A DNA stretch of 64,000 nucleotides from contig CM003428.1 in NCBI GenBank assembly GCA_000331325.2, forward strand, positions 248,001-312,000, written 5' to 3'. The stretch comes from Crithidia fasciculata. Lineage: Eukaryota; Euglenozoa; Kinetoplastea; Trypanosomatida; Trypanosomatidae. The notes beneath the pieces are model-generated. The model was not told where the DNA came from, ran no database searches, and saw only the letters and a program-made list of their open reading frames with translations. The position numbers were made by a program, and so were the translations under genes. Every line of letters starts with the position of its first letter. The stretch's first letter is position 1. Of the stretch, positions 9,777-19,884 are shown in pieces.

Positions 9777-12164
9777 ATGGACGTGGCAAACAACCGGGCA
9801 CTCGGGTTTGCCGGAAAGGAGATTCTCTTCCGCAAGATCGAGTTCGAGCGCTACCGCAAGCCCCACGTGGTCGAGTACCCGCGCAGCGCCATCGTCCTCA
9901 ATCCCCAACACACCCGCCAGCTGAAGGACTCGCTGCAGCACCCACGCGAGCACGCTGAGGGGGATGGAGAGGATGAGAAGCTCGACAGCGACAGCGACGC
10001 CGACGACGATGACCCGCGGCGCATCGACAAGGCTACACAGCTCTGCTCCGACGCACAGCTGCGCAGCTGCCTCCACCTCCGCTGGCAGAACATCGCCCCT
10101 GTCGGGTTGGGACTTGTCAACCTTGGCAACACCTGCTTCGCCAACAGCGTGCTGCAGGCACTCGCCCACATCCCTGCCCTGGCGCAGTACTTCGTGCACA
10201 CCTTCCGCTCCGCCGATAACCAACTGGGGGCACCCTTCGACTTCGCCTTTGCGTTGGCGGAGACATTTCGCAGGATGCACCACGCCGGACCGGCCGGGCG
10301 GAGCAGCGGTGGGGGTGGCGGGCTAGCCGGTGCCTACCGCCCGGGGCAGATCATGGGCAACCTGCGCCTCCTCTCCAAGCACTTCTCCATCGGCCGGCAG
10401 AGCGACGCCCACGAGTTTGCCGTGCAGCTTCTCTTTGCCTGCCAGCGCTCTCTTCTCCACCGCCTTATTGGATCGAAGAAGGCGCCGCCGCGTGTGGCCC
10501 ACACCACCGCCCTCTACCGCATTTGCGGTGGCTACTTGCTCTCGCAGGTGACGTGGGCGAGACAGGAGGAGATCCAGCAGCTGCTGCGGGCCGGTAAGCA
10601 GCAGGCGGCTATGGACCTCAAGATGGAGGCGAAGCGGGCGCTGCAGCAGCAGCAGGAAGACGAGGGAAACCACCACCGGCGCTCCCGACACGGGCTGGAC
10701 CTCAACACGCTCTGCTCCAACACGTACGACCCGTTCACAATTTTGTCGGTGGAGCTGGCCGGGCAGACGCTGCAGCACTGCCTCGACAAGTTTTGCCTCG
10801 CCGAGGAGCTGGACGGCCGCTGCTACCACTCCCCTCGCGATGTCGGCGTGCGGGCCAAGAAGAAGTTCAGCATCCACGTCCCGCCGCCGGTGCTGATGAT
10901 CCACCTCAAGCGCTTCGGCCCTACAGGGAACAAGATCAACAAGCATGTGCGCTTTCCGCTGGAGCTGGACATCACCCGCTACTGCACCCCACAGCCCTCC
11001 TCGTCTGCCTCCTCGTCCTCATCACCCTCGGCGGATCACGGGCGGGAAGACTGCCAGTACGAGCTCAACGCCATCTGCGTCCACGAAGGCGGCTCCCTCA
11101 ACTACGGCCACTACTACACCATGGCGAAGGCATCGAATGGGATGTGGTACGAGTTCAACGACAGCCACGTCAGTCGGCTCTCGGAGGAGCAGCTGCACCG
11201 CGCGCAGGCCTACATGCTGTGCTACTCGCGTGTGGTTGTGGGAAAGAAGAAGACGACGTCAGCCCCAGCACGCACGCCGGCGAGGGAGAAGAACAACACC
11301 GCTCTGGAAGGACGGCCATCGATGCTGCTGCGCACCGCAGTCACGCCACCAATCGAATCGGCTGAGGAAGGATTGGGGAAGGAGCTGAGCGAGACGGAGG
11401 TGATGGCGCTCCTCGCGAAGCGCCGCACAGATGCTCAAGCCAAGCCAGCAGCAGCAGCATCGGCAGAGGCGGCACCGGAAGAGAGCTCGAGCGAGGCAGA
11501 GGTCGTGAATCAGTTGGCAGCAGCGGCGCCGCGAACGGCAAAGCGGCCGCGTGAGGAGCTGCCGACGGAGTCCGACAGCGACGACGATGCTGCGGCAGAG
11601 CGGGATGGCGCCTACGTGCGGCGAATGCGGCCCTCACCAGGGCAGCGGCGGAATGGTGTCCAGAGCACCAACGGAACAGCGCATGGCGAAGTTTATGCTG
11701 AGAATGAAGAAGAGAGCGAGAGTGAGAGGCCCGCCGACGAGGTGCCCCACACATCTGCGTCTCCCACCGCGAAGTCCTCCCTTTATGGTGGCCTCATCAA
11801 GTCCATGAAGCGCCTGCCCAACGGCAGGGACGCCGCAGTAGAAGTGAACGGCCAGCACACTGCAGACCGCTCTGCAAACGGCGCAGCGGCACCTCGCTCG
11901 AGCTACCACGTAGGCCGGCACGCCGTCAACACCCTGCAGGCCCGCAAGCTGCACGCCACGCCAGACACGGTGCGGCGGCCGACGACGGCGCCGAAGTTCC
12001 AGCAGCGCATTCGCGATCCGATGTGGGAGATGGAGATGGATCGCGGCAGGGTGAAGAAGGTGAAGTCGAAGGAGAAGGCGCCGGACCCGTTCGAGGGCAC
12101 CAACCCGTTTCAGGAGGTGTCGCGAGGCATGTTCGACATCCGCGGCCGGCGGCGGCGCGAATAA
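9777..12164 (+). CDS. Ubiquitin-specific protease, USP36/Ubp10-like (family C19)
   Basis: The protein is 795 aa. The first ATG in frame is 9777; the frame further upstream begins only with GTG. Seen: Cys box LVNLGNTCFANSVLQAL with catalytic C120, His box LNYGHYYTMAK with H445, and FND with N461/D462 as the third catalytic position. These are the hallmarks of a ubiquitin-specific cysteine protease. The catalytic domain spans about 110-485 and contains Ser-rich and charged inserts. The C-terminal 310 residues are disordered with acidic patches. The end carries DPMWEMEMDRGRVKKVKSKE and NPFQEVSRG. To my recollection this resembles the W-(D/E)-x-E-x-DRGK-KK...NPFQ tail of nucleolar USP36 proteins. 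Removing ubiquitin from nuclear or nucleolar targets is inferred. All catalytic residues are present, so the enzyme is likely active. Confidence 0.85.
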   Translation: MDVANNRALGFAGKEILFRKIEFERYRKPHVVEYPRSAIVLNPQHTRQLKDSLQHPREHAEGDGEDEKLDSDSDADDDDPRRIDKATQLCSDAQLRSCLHLRWQNIAPVGLGLVNLGNTCFANSVLQALAHIPALAQYFVHTFRSADNQLGAPFDFAFALAETFRRMHHAGPAGRSSGGGGGLAGAYRPGQIMGNLRLLSKHFSIGRQSDAHEFAVQLLFACQRSLLHRLIGSKKAPPRVAHTTALYRICGGYLLSQVTWARQEEIQQLLRAGKQQAAMDLKMEAKRALQQQQEDEGNHHRRSRHGLDLNTLCSNTYDPFTILSVELAGQTLQHCLDKFCLAEELDGRCYHSPRDVGVRAKKKFSIHVPPPVLMIHLKRFGPTGNKINKHVRFPLELDITRYCTPQPSSSASSSSSPSADHGREDCQYELNAICVHEGGSLNYGHYYTMAKASNGMWYEFNDSHVSRLSEEQLHRAQAYMLCYSRVVVGKKKTTSAPARTPAREKNNTALEGRPSMLLRTAVTPPIESAEEGLGKELSETEVMALLAKRRTDAQAKPAAAASAEAAPEESSSEAEVVNQLAAAAPRTAKRPREELPTESDSDDDAAAERDGAYVRRMRPSPGQRRNGVQSTNGTAHGEVYAENEEESESERPADEVPHTSASPTAKSSLYGGLIKSMKRLPNGRDAAVEVNGQHTADRSANGAAAPRSSYHVGRHAVNTLQARKLHATPDTVRRPTTAPKFQQRIRDPMWEMEMDRGRVKKVKSKEKAPDPFEGTNPFQEVSRGMFDIRGRRRRE

Positions 12165-12756
12165 ACCAAATAAAAAGGGATTGAAGAGGGGAAGGATGGC
12201 AGCTTAGCAGACGTGACGCATTTCTCCTCGCTCTCTTTTCCGCGTCTGCAGCCTCATCTTTTCCACCTCTCGTCTTTTCACCGACACGACGGCGACGCTA
12301 ACCAGATTAAGAATACTAATCCTCTTGTGTGTGTTTTTCGTTTTGTTTTGTCATTCATGTACGACTAAGCGAATCCTACAGAGAGGCGAAAAGAGAGAGA
12401 GAGAGGGGAGACGTTCTTAGCTAGAGTCGGTATGAAACATGTGCGCAGTCATCATTGTGGTTCTTTGCGTAGGTTAAACTCTCCAGGATAAGCGCGTTTT
12501 CCTTTTCTCCAAACGCAGCAGCGGCATTGCTCCTTAATAAAGCTCATGGACTCTTGTCGATTGCGGTACTGTCAAGCACTATGCTCCATGTAAACAGATC
12601 GTTACTTCCCCTTCTCATCCCTCTACTTCGCTTTTTGTTTCCTGACCCTGTCTGCATCTCGCCCTGCCAGCTCACACGACCACCGCGCGCGTACCCTCCG
12701 CAAGACCCTATCTCCCTTTACAGTACCCCCAACCGTACCGTTTCTCTCGCTTCAAG
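12165..12756. other. Intergenic spacer upstream of subunit c copy 1
   Basis: It holds the 3' UTR of the ubiquitin protease and the 5' UTR of the subunit c gene. The last 88 bases before the ATG are shared with the second subunit c gene. No other gene is seen. Confidence 0.65.
12601..12670 (+). promoter_or_regulatory. Pyrimidine tract and AG, candidate trans-splice acceptor of subunit c copy 1
   Basis: About 65 bases of T/C-rich DNA end in CCAG with the AG at 12669-12670. This AG is exactly the left edge of the block duplicated at 14289, giving a predicted 86-base 5' UTR. Confidence 0.5.
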
Positions 12757-13089
12757 ATGATGCGCCGCGTCCTCGCTCAGCCCGTCGCCCGCCGCGCGGC
12801 CGCCGCCTCCAGCGCGCTGGTGGTGTGCCCCCGCCAGGCCTCCACGGTGGCCATCTCCGTGCAGGGCCTGCACTACGTCGGCACCGGCCTCGCCGCCATC
12901 GCCCTGGCTGGTGTGGGCATGGGTATTGGTACCATCTTCGGCTCCCTCCTCATCGCCTGCGCTCGCCAGCCGAACCTGACGAAGATGCTCTTCAACTACG
13001 CCATTCTCGGCTTCGCCCTGACGGAGGCCATTGGTCTGTTTGCCCTGATGCTCGCCTTCCTGATGCTCTTCTCGTAGAGAGGAGGCGTA
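12669..13089 (+). repeat. Duplicated unit, copy 1 (5' UTR + ATP synthase subunit c CDS)
   Basis: This 421-base block matches 14289-14709 with 6 differences: one in the 5' UTR and five synonymous in the CDS. Homology starts at the candidate splice AG and stops 12 bases after the stop codon. Confidence 0.95.
12757..13077 (+). CDS. ATP synthase Fo subunit c (ATPase subunit 9), copy 1
   Basis: The 106-aa protein builds the proton-carrying c-ring of mitochondrial F1Fo ATP synthase. Residues 1-~30 are an Arg/Ala-rich, acid-free mitochondrial presequence. The mature part has TM1 (about 41-66, glycine-rich [11 protein letters not shown]), the polar loop ARQPN (69-73) and TM2 with the proton-binding E90 in ALTEAIGLF. 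Length and motifs are typical. The ATG at 12757 follows an AG directly and is followed by a second ATG, so initiation at either Met is possible. The protein is identical to that of the copy at 14377. T. brucei also has several subunit c genes, but there the presequences differ; here they are the same. Confidence 0.96.
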   Translation: MMRRVLAQPVARRAAAASSALVVCPRQASTVAISVQGLHYVGTGLAAIALAGVGMGIGTIFGSLLIACARQPNLTKMLFNYAILGFALTEAIGLFALMLAFLMLFS

Positions 13090-14184
13090 AACTACGCTGG
13101 GTGAATGAGGTGTGCACGGCAACCGCGTGCTGCCCAATCCCCCGTTGCAGACCCGAGCAGAAATAGCGGATGGCTTCAGTCATGTGCGTGTGCGTGGTTT
13201 TCTCGCGATACATACAGCGCCTCGTGGCTGCTGTGTACTGCTGACCACGACTTTGAGAAGCCTGTACCTTCTTTCTTTTCTTCTCTCTTTCTTGTAGCAT
13301 TTAGTAGTCGGTGCTGGCGAAAGTCGCATTGAGGTAAAATATTCTCTACAAACTTGTGTACTTTCTATTCTGTGTGCTGAATTGTGTGCGTTTAGCGGCC
13401 CACCTCTCCTTCTTCGCATTCACTTCTCTTTTTCCCTCTCTTGTGGCTCTCCCTCTCAACGATCTTTCGTACATGTGGAAGATGAGTGGGCGGGGAGACT
13501 CACGTGAGAGGAAGCTGTGAAGTAGTACCTTTTTTAAGGGGTTTGTTAGGGGTGTCGCGACAACAGCTGCGGATGTGCGTTGCGGCGCAGTTACCGCACT
13601 TCACGGCGACGTGAGGCCGGGAGTGGCGGCGTGCCAGCAAGCGTACTCTTTCTTGTTCTTTTGCTTCGATGCGGAGCGTGGGAGGTGAGAATGGCACCTG
13701 TGGAGAGGACAATCGTGTTTGGTTTCTTTTTTCCCTGTTCCCCTGCCTACGTCTCATCGGAGGAGGCACACATACGGTCACGTTCACTAGTAACACAAAA
13801 AAAAGCATTTAATAAAGAAAAAAAACTAGGGCAATTGTGAGGCTTTCAGCAACCATTTCTTTTTCTTCAGGAGAGGAAAAGGATAAAAGCTGAGACAATT
13901 TGCTGCTGGTCGCGGCAGTCGTATGCACTGCTGTGCGATACGCCATGCACTCTCCTCTGCCCCACGTGAGGCGAAGTCGCTGATGGGCATATACGCCAAC
14001 CTTCGCAATTATCTTTTTGTTTTCATTGGCAGCCTCCTGGCTTTTGCGCGAGTGGGCCAGAGAGGAACAAAATGTGCAGCTTATGTTACCTACTTTTCTT
14101 TGTTGGTAGCTGCGCCAGCGCATAATTCTAAATCTTTAACGGACCGTCATCCTCTGTTCTATTGCCTTCAGCGACGCTTCTCCT

Positions 14185-14188
<4 letters not shown>

Positions 14189-14240
<52 letters not shown>
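14189..14240 (+). repeat. (CT)26 microsatellite
   Basis: A perfect CT dinucleotide run of 52 bases on the + strand, lying just upstream of subunit c copy 2. It can serve as the pyrimidine tract for trans-splicing. Confidence 0.97.
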
Positions 14241-14243
<3 letters not shown>

Positions 14244-14290
14244 GTCCATCGCCTCAACAAACAAAGTCTCCCCTCTTCAGCGACATCAAG
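14189..14290 (+). promoter_or_regulatory. Pyrimidine tract and AG, candidate trans-splice acceptor of subunit c copy 2
   Basis: The CT run is followed by AGs at 14265-14266, 14279-14280 and 14289-14290. The last matches the AG that starts the duplicated block in copy 1, though the first AG downstream of the tract is often the one used in trypanosomatids. Confidence 0.45.
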
Positions 14291-14709
14291 CTCACACGAC
14301 CACCGCGCGCGTACCCTCCGCAAGACCCTATCTCCCTTCACAGTACCCCCAACCGTACCGTTTCTCTCGCTTCAAGATGATGCGCCGCGTCCTCGCTCAG
14401 CCCGTCGCGCGCCGCGCGGCCGCCGCCTCCAGCGCGCTGGTGGTGTGCCCCCGCCAGGCCTCCACCGTGGCCATCTCCGTGCAGGGCCTGCACTACGTCG
14501 GCACCGGCCTCGCCGCCATCGCCCTGGCTGGTGTGGGCATGGGTATCGGTACCATCTTCGGCTCCCTCCTCATCGCCTGCGCTCGCCAGCCGAACCTGAC
14601 GAAGATGCTCTTCAACTACGCCATTCTGGGCTTCGCCCTGACGGAGGCTATTGGTCTGTTTGCCCTGATGCTCGCCTTCCTGATGCTCTTCTCGTAGAGA
14701 GGAGGCGTA
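14289..14709 (+). repeat. Duplicated unit, copy 2 (5' UTR + ATP synthase subunit c CDS)
   Basis: Partner of 12669-13089, 1,620 bases downstream and in the same orientation. Flanks on both sides are unrelated. Confidence 0.95.
14377..14697 (+). CDS. ATP synthase Fo subunit c (ATPase subunit 9), copy 2
   Basis: It encodes exactly the same 106-aa precursor as the gene at 12757: presequence, two transmembrane helices, ARQPN loop and E90. The five nucleotide differences in the CDS are all at third codon positions and silent. Its 3' UTR is unrelated to that of copy 1, so the two genes could be expressed in different stages or conditions, because trypanosomatids regulate mainly through 3' UTRs. That is an inference. 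The five silent changes with no protein change indicate purifying selection, recent duplication or gene conversion. Confidence 0.96.
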   Translation: MMRRVLAQPVARRAAAASSALVVCPRQASTVAISVQGLHYVGTGLAAIALAGVGMGIGTIFGSLLIACARQPNLTKMLFNYAILGFALTEAIGLFALMLAFLMLFS

Positions 14710-16771
14710 GAGCACGTTGTGTGCCGCCCCTTCCTGCGAGTGAGTTATGGGAGAAGGTGAGGAGAGGGAGGGAAAGCCGCACAGGTTGTGGTCTGAGGGC
14801 GATGACGCGTAGATGAGATGAAGGAGGTGGGAGAGCGGCAACAAAGAGGCGTTGTGAACACTGTGTGGGAGACAGAGTCATTTCTGTCCTGCACGGCTTG
14901 CTCGCTTCCTCTCCTGCGTGGCCTCCTCTCTTCCTTCACTCCACACGTCTCCCTCCTTCTGTCTCTCTCTCTCTCTCTCCTTCCTTCACAGGGAATTAGT
15001 AATAGTGGACTTTGTAAGTGTGCCTGCGAACACACGTGAAAAAAAAAAAACAGTACAGATAAAGAAATAGAGTGTTTGAAGTGTTTTGTTGGTTGGCAGT
15101 GGTGGTGCTGCTGCTTCTATTGCTCGAGTGGCTGTCGCTAATCGTCGTCCTTCTTGCCCTTAGCTTCTTCTCCGATTTGGATGCGAGCCGGTGTAACGAA
15201 GAGGGGGAGGAAGCGCGTCGAACTCACACGCAGCGCAGCAGCAACGGGAGGTACAGCCCGCGGAAGGACAGAAAGGTGTGAACTGGAAAGGCCTCGCGTT
15301 CATCTATCTTCTCCTTTGCGCCGCATCTTCTTTCCTGTTCTGCTTCTCTGTCGGTTGCGGAAAGAGACGAGGGCAGGGTGGAAGGTTGGTGGAGAGACGG
15401 CGGAAGAAGCTGCGGTGGTTTAGGTGTGACCTTTTTCATTTTGTTAGTTCTTTCTACTCTTGATGCGTGGAAGGGAAAGGACTGCCACCATAGTGATCCT
15501 CTCCCGCATGCACATTATCGCAAGTGGCTCCTCTTTTGCCACTCCCCCTTTCTGCGTGACCTCTCCTTTACTTTTTTTTTGTCTTAATGTAGGCCAATGG
15601 ACACCAGCACGCGAAGTACTTCACGTCTCTCTCTTCTTTTTTTGTTCCTCTGTATGACTAAGCAAACCCGAAAAGAAAGAAAAAGAAAGGTTACACTCCA
15701 GTGAACGACAACAGTGGTATGGGTGTGGCAGCGCGAAGCAGCTGCGCGGCGACCTGCACTCACTGACATAAGCCCACGAGTGCTGTGAAGGCTACGATGT
15801 TGCGCTCCAGCTTTCACAACTTCTTGTATTGTATGGAAGCACTCCTCTCTTCCCTCTTGGCAGCTTCCAGACCCGTCGCGGAACGCTGTTTACTTTTGTC
15901 TTTTGCTGCTCTCTTGCCGCTTTTGTTGCGGTACGTGGGTAGAGTTAAGGAAAAGAAAAGGAGAGCTTTTTCGCTGGTACGCCTTGCTTGTATTTTTTCT
16001 CACCTCCACACACACACACACACACACACGCACACCAATGTACTTTTCCCTCCCTTCCTATCCCTCTCCTCTCGTCTCACAAGTGTGTCGGGACATTGTT
16101 GCCCTGCCTCCATTTATCAGTAGCCAGACGCGTGCGTGTGTGATTGTGTATGCTCTGTGAAGTATTGCGCGCAGCAGATCCCCCTGACAGCTCTCACTCT
16201 TGTACCTCACAGATTCACCTCTGTACCTCTCAGCAGGCAACATCACAGCACAAGAAAGAGGAACAGTCATACACGTTGAAAAAAAAAATCCAGCCACACA
16301 TTCCCCGAAGCACCGGCTTCTCCTTTTGTGGGAAATAGCAGCTTTCCAGAAAAAAAAAAGAGTTCCTTCGTGCTTTTTTTCTTCTTTTTTTTATCTGTTT
16401 CTCTATATCCACTTTCACTTCCTTTTTTTTTTAGCTTTTTTGCCACAGCTCGGAGCTTCCACTCCTCTTGGGTTTTGTGGCAGCGCGTGCTTCTCACTCG
16501 CACAAGGCTGCCTTCATTGTACTTCTTCCCTTCCCTCTTCTTCCTCTTCGCCGTTCCACTACGCCTTCTCCTTTATACCCCCCTTATCCGTAGATACACA
16601 TCGGCTGCGGCGTCCTTCCAAGAGGTGCACGCCACAACACTGCCTTTTCTTTTTTTTCTCCTTTCTCTTTTCTCTTTATTCTGCTTCACTGCGTTCTTTG
16701 ACGCACAGCCCGCATCAAAACCCCTCAGCAGCTCTTTTCTTCTCTCTCTCCCTCTGTGGTAGTCAGTAAAG
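14698..16771. other. Long intergenic spacer upstream of kinesin-13
   Basis: This 2.1-kb stretch has no convincing gene. It has purine-rich DNA at 14750-14880, a short CT run near 14960, a CA run at 16007-16029 and T-rich tracts at 16370-16440 and 16640-16680. Open frames here are short and hydrophobic because of T-rich DNA. It most likely holds a long 3' UTR of subunit c copy 2 and the kinesin 5' UTR. Confidence 0.55.
16732..16762 (+). promoter_or_regulatory. Pyrimidine tract and AG, candidate trans-splice acceptor of kinesin
   Basis: A CT-rich run ends in GGTAG with the AG at 16761-16762, only 9 bases before the ATG at 16772. Acceptors further upstream would give a longer 5' UTR. Confidence 0.35.
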
Positions 16772-18535
16772 ATGAGCATTAGTAAACGTATCTGCGTCGC
16801 GGTGCGGAAGAGGCCGATCCCTGACCCCGAGATGGACATCGTTGAGACCCCCTCACCGCAGTGCATCGTCAACGAGCCGAAGATCAAGTATGATCTTTCA
16901 CACTACACCGACCGCCACACCTTCACCTACGACGAGGTCTTTGGCGAGCAGTGTAACAACACCGCCATCTACCAGCGCTGCTGCCTGCCTCTCATCGACA
17001 CCGTCTTCAGCTACGGCAACGCCACCTGCTTCGCCTACGGGCAGACGGGCTCGGGCAAGACGCACACGATGCTCGGCTCCGCCAAGGAACCGGGTCTCTA
17101 CGCGATTGCCGCGCGGGAGATCCTCGCACGCGCCAACGCCTCCAGCGCGGCTGTCTTCGTCTCCTTCTACGAGATTTATGGCCGCAAGATATTTGACCTG
17201 CTTAACGACCGCGAGCGTCTGTTTGCCCGCGAAGACGGCGACAAGGTGATCAACATTTGCGGACTGAGCGAGCACCCTGTGATGGACATTCAAGAAATCT
17301 TCGACGTCATCACGGCCGGGAGCGCGTACCGTGCGGCGGGGCAGACAAGCGCCAACGCCGAGAGCAGCCGCTCGCACGCCGTGCTGCAGATCGAGGTGCG
17401 GGAGACGAAGAGCACCAACGCCCGGCGCGGGCCGCGGACGATTGGCCGCATCTCCTTCATCGATCTTGCCGGTAACGAGCGCGGCGCCGACACCTTCGAC
17501 TGCGACCGCAAGACCCGCATGGAAGGGGCGGAGATCAACAAGTCGCTGCTGGCGCTGAAGGAGTGCATTCGTGCGCTTGGAATGGGCAAGAGCCACGTCC
17601 CCTTCCGCGGCTCCATTCTCACGGAGGTGCTGCGCGACTCCTTCACCGGCAACAGCCGCACGACGATGATCGCCACCATCTCGCCCTCCTCGCAGCACTG
17701 CGTCAACACCCTCAACACGCTGCGCTACACCCAACGCGTCAAGGACCTCGGCGGCGGCGCGAACGGCGGCGCGAAGATCGAGCAGGTGGCGAACGCCCCG
17801 CCGCCACGTCGCGCAGGCGGCGCAGCAGGAGCGGCCCCGCGCCGGAAGCCTTTTGACAACGCCGGTGCCGCGCGCAACCGGCCGGATTGGGTGGCGGACT
17901 TCGCCTCCGACGCGTCGCCGGTCGCCTCGCCGGAAGAGGACGACGACTCTGGCAGCAACAACAACAACAACAACGGTGCGCGGCAGGCTGTCAAGCCGCG
18001 TGGGCGACGCCCCTCGCAGGGCCGCGGCGGGACGCCACCACCGTCCGCGCCGTCCGCGGCTGCTGCGGTGAAGGTGAAGGACCCAAAGATCGCCACCATC
18101 GTGCAGCAGCACCTCGCCGCCCTGCAGGCCAACAACGACGACGAGGAGGAGGAGGACGACGTCGATGACACCGGCAGTGAGCCGCCGACGGCCGAGGAGG
18201 TTGGCCAGCTGAAGCGGGACGAGGAGCGCCAGGTGCGGAAGGTGCACGCCTACGTGGTGGAGGAGATTGCCAAGGCGGAGGAGAAGCTGATTGCCCTGCA
18301 CCGCCGCCACATCGACTCCAAGATGACCGGGATTAAGGAGGAGATCACCGCGATCCAGCGCTTCGAGGACTCCGACTCGGTTGACGAGTACGTGGCGCGA
18401 GTGCGGTTGCTGCTGCAGAAGCAGCGGGATGACATGGACGAGATCCTGGAGATGTTAACAGGCATCGGAGCGATGCTGCGTGATGAGGAGGACCTGTCCA
18501 AGACGCTGACCGTGAGCAACACGCGGCGCCGCTGA
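16772..18535 (+). CDS. Kinesin-13 family microtubule motor (MCAK-like)
   Basis: The protein is 587 aa. The motor domain begins almost at residue 1 (ICVAVRKRPIPDPE) and runs to ~335. Seen: P-loop GQTGSGKT (90-97), switch I SSRSH (198-202), switch II DLAGNE (231-236), then RTRMEGAEINKSLLALKE-type sequence, a kinesin-13 signature. Loop 2 reads EPKIKYDL (35-42), where family members usually have the KVD finger; here it is KYD. Kinesin-13s do not walk but depolymerise microtubule ends; trypanosomatids have an expanded set acting in the nucleus and flagellum. Residues ~340-480 are disordered and include an Asn run near 17957-17976 and an acidic patch. Residues ~480-575 are predicted coiled coil with VDEYVARVRLLLQKQ, similar to the C-terminal conserved region of kinesin-13. 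The usual long N-terminal region and neck before the motor are absent. Confidence 0.9.
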   Translation: MSISKRICVAVRKRPIPDPEMDIVETPSPQCIVNEPKIKYDLSHYTDRHTFTYDEVFGEQCNNTAIYQRCCLPLIDTVFSYGNATCFAYGQTGSGKTHTMLGSAKEPGLYAIAAREILARANASSAAVFVSFYEIYGRKIFDLLNDRERLFAREDGDKVINICGLSEHPVMDIQEIFDVITAGSAYRAAGQTSANAESSRSHAVLQIEVRETKSTNARRGPRTIGRISFIDLAGNERGADTFDCDRKTRMEGAEINKSLLALKECIRALGMGKSHVPFRGSILTEVLRDSFTGNSRTTMIATISPSSQHCVNTLNTLRYTQRVKDLGGGANGGAKIEQVANAPPPRRAGGAAGAAPRRKPFDNAGAARNRPDWVADFASDASPVASPEEDDDSGSNNNNNNGARQAVKPRGRRPSQGRGGTPPPSAPSAAAAVKVKDPKIATIVQQHLAALQANNDDEEEEDDVDDTGSEPPTAEEVGQLKRDEERQVRKVHAYVVEEIAKAEEKLIALHRRHIDSKMTGIKEEITAIQRFEDSDSVDEYVARVRLLLQKQRDDMDEILEMLTGIGAMLRDEEDLSKTLTVSNTRRR

Positions 18536-19884
18536 AGCCGTTGCAATGACTCGGCGGTGGTGGAAAAAGGGGAGAAAAGAGCCAACGTATGAGAGAGTGG
18601 GTTGACGTGGTGTCGTCTGCGCTTTCCTACCTCCCGCGTTCCTTTTTCAGTATTTTGTGGTTTATGTGTTGTTGTTGTTTTTCAATGCCGCGTTTCGCGT
18701 GAGGGCAAGCGAAAGGGAAGGAAGAACAGTAGAGAGAGAGGGAGAGACTTTTGGGGGAGATGCGCGCCTCGACGTTGCTCCGCTTCTTTGTTTCTCCATT
18801 CCTGTGGTGTGCCTCACCGTGTGATGTATATGAAGGACTCTGCCTTTATTTTTTTTCCTTTGTATTCATGTCTCGCGTTTGTGTGTGTGTGTGTTTGTTT
18901 CCCACACAAAAATTGAGCGTGCTGCATGTCCACTACAACAACTCCAACACGCAACATAAGCAAGACAACAAAGAGCGGAAGGGTGCCTTTCAGAGCGGCA
19001 GTGTTGAATACAGAGGGGAGAGAAGCAGCGTCCTTTTCTCGCCTCGCAGCTTGCCGTCATTGTTGCTCACAGACACGTGATGGGAGTCGTTACCATCGAA
19101 GCCACAAACACCACTCGCTGAAGGCATTGTTGTCGCAAGCCACAACGGAAAAGTTTTCCTTTTTCCCTCAAACCTTCCCTCCGTAGCGGCCAGCACGCGC
19201 AGGCCCGCGGCAACGCGTGTGGCGTTCTCTTTCGCAGTGCGCTTTGATTCTCTACACCTGCCTGTATCCCTTTCTCTCCTTCTCCTTCCTCTTCTTCCTC
19301 TCCCTTCGTGGCATAATAATTTCGCAGCGGAACAGCAGCGTCATATTGCGCAAAAGCTTTTCTTGATCTGCCTCTCCGTCACACAACAACTGCACTGTGC
19401 CCTTTAGTTGCTGCTACGCCACCCCAACTTCATTAGTTAGATTATTACTACTTTTTTTTTTCTTTCATATCTCAATTCAATACGTTTTTTTCTCCTGTTT
19501 ACTTCTGCGTGTGAGCGTGACCTCTTAACGCTGCTTGAGCGTTATAGAGGTGTTGCGTGGTGTACCTCGTTCTCTCCCATTTTTTTTCTCATTTTCATTG
19601 TATCTCTATTCTCATTTTCTTTTTCACCTTTTGAGATCGCAGTGCAAGCAGCCTGATTGTAATTTTTTTTTTCTCCAATCGGTCGTACCGCAGAGTCCAG
19701 CTTTTCTAAAGCTCCAGCACCTTCGCTTCCCCTCGCGCTTCACTCTGTACGGTCAAACACTGCACCGAGGAGAGCGGCTACGCCAGCAGCGGGGGAGGTG
19801 CAGCCACTGTTCAAGGCACAGCAACGCCTGTGGCTCCTTCCTTCCTTAAGCCTTTGTGTGTGTTTGTGGGTGTCTCGGCGCGTC
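18536..19884. other. Intergenic spacer
   Basis: No gene is seen. There is a GT run near 18881-18896 and T-rich tracts at 19440-19500 and 19575-19675. An AG at 19692-19693 after the last T-rich tract is a possible acceptor for the next gene. Confidence 0.6.

Larger units (their letters stand above)
13078..14376. other. Intergenic spacer between the two subunit c genes
   Basis: This 1.3-kb spacer is not part of the duplication except for its last 88 bases. It holds the copy 1 3' UTR, T-rich stretches and the (CT)26 tract. An open frame running from 13923 through the CT tract reads as alternating Ser-Leu and overlaps copy 2 out of frame; it is not taken as a gene. Confidence 0.65.

Noticed and set aside
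13923-14816. Open frame through the CT tract and across subunit c copy 2
   Set aside because: It reads the microsatellite as Ser-Leu repeats and the subunit c gene out of frame.
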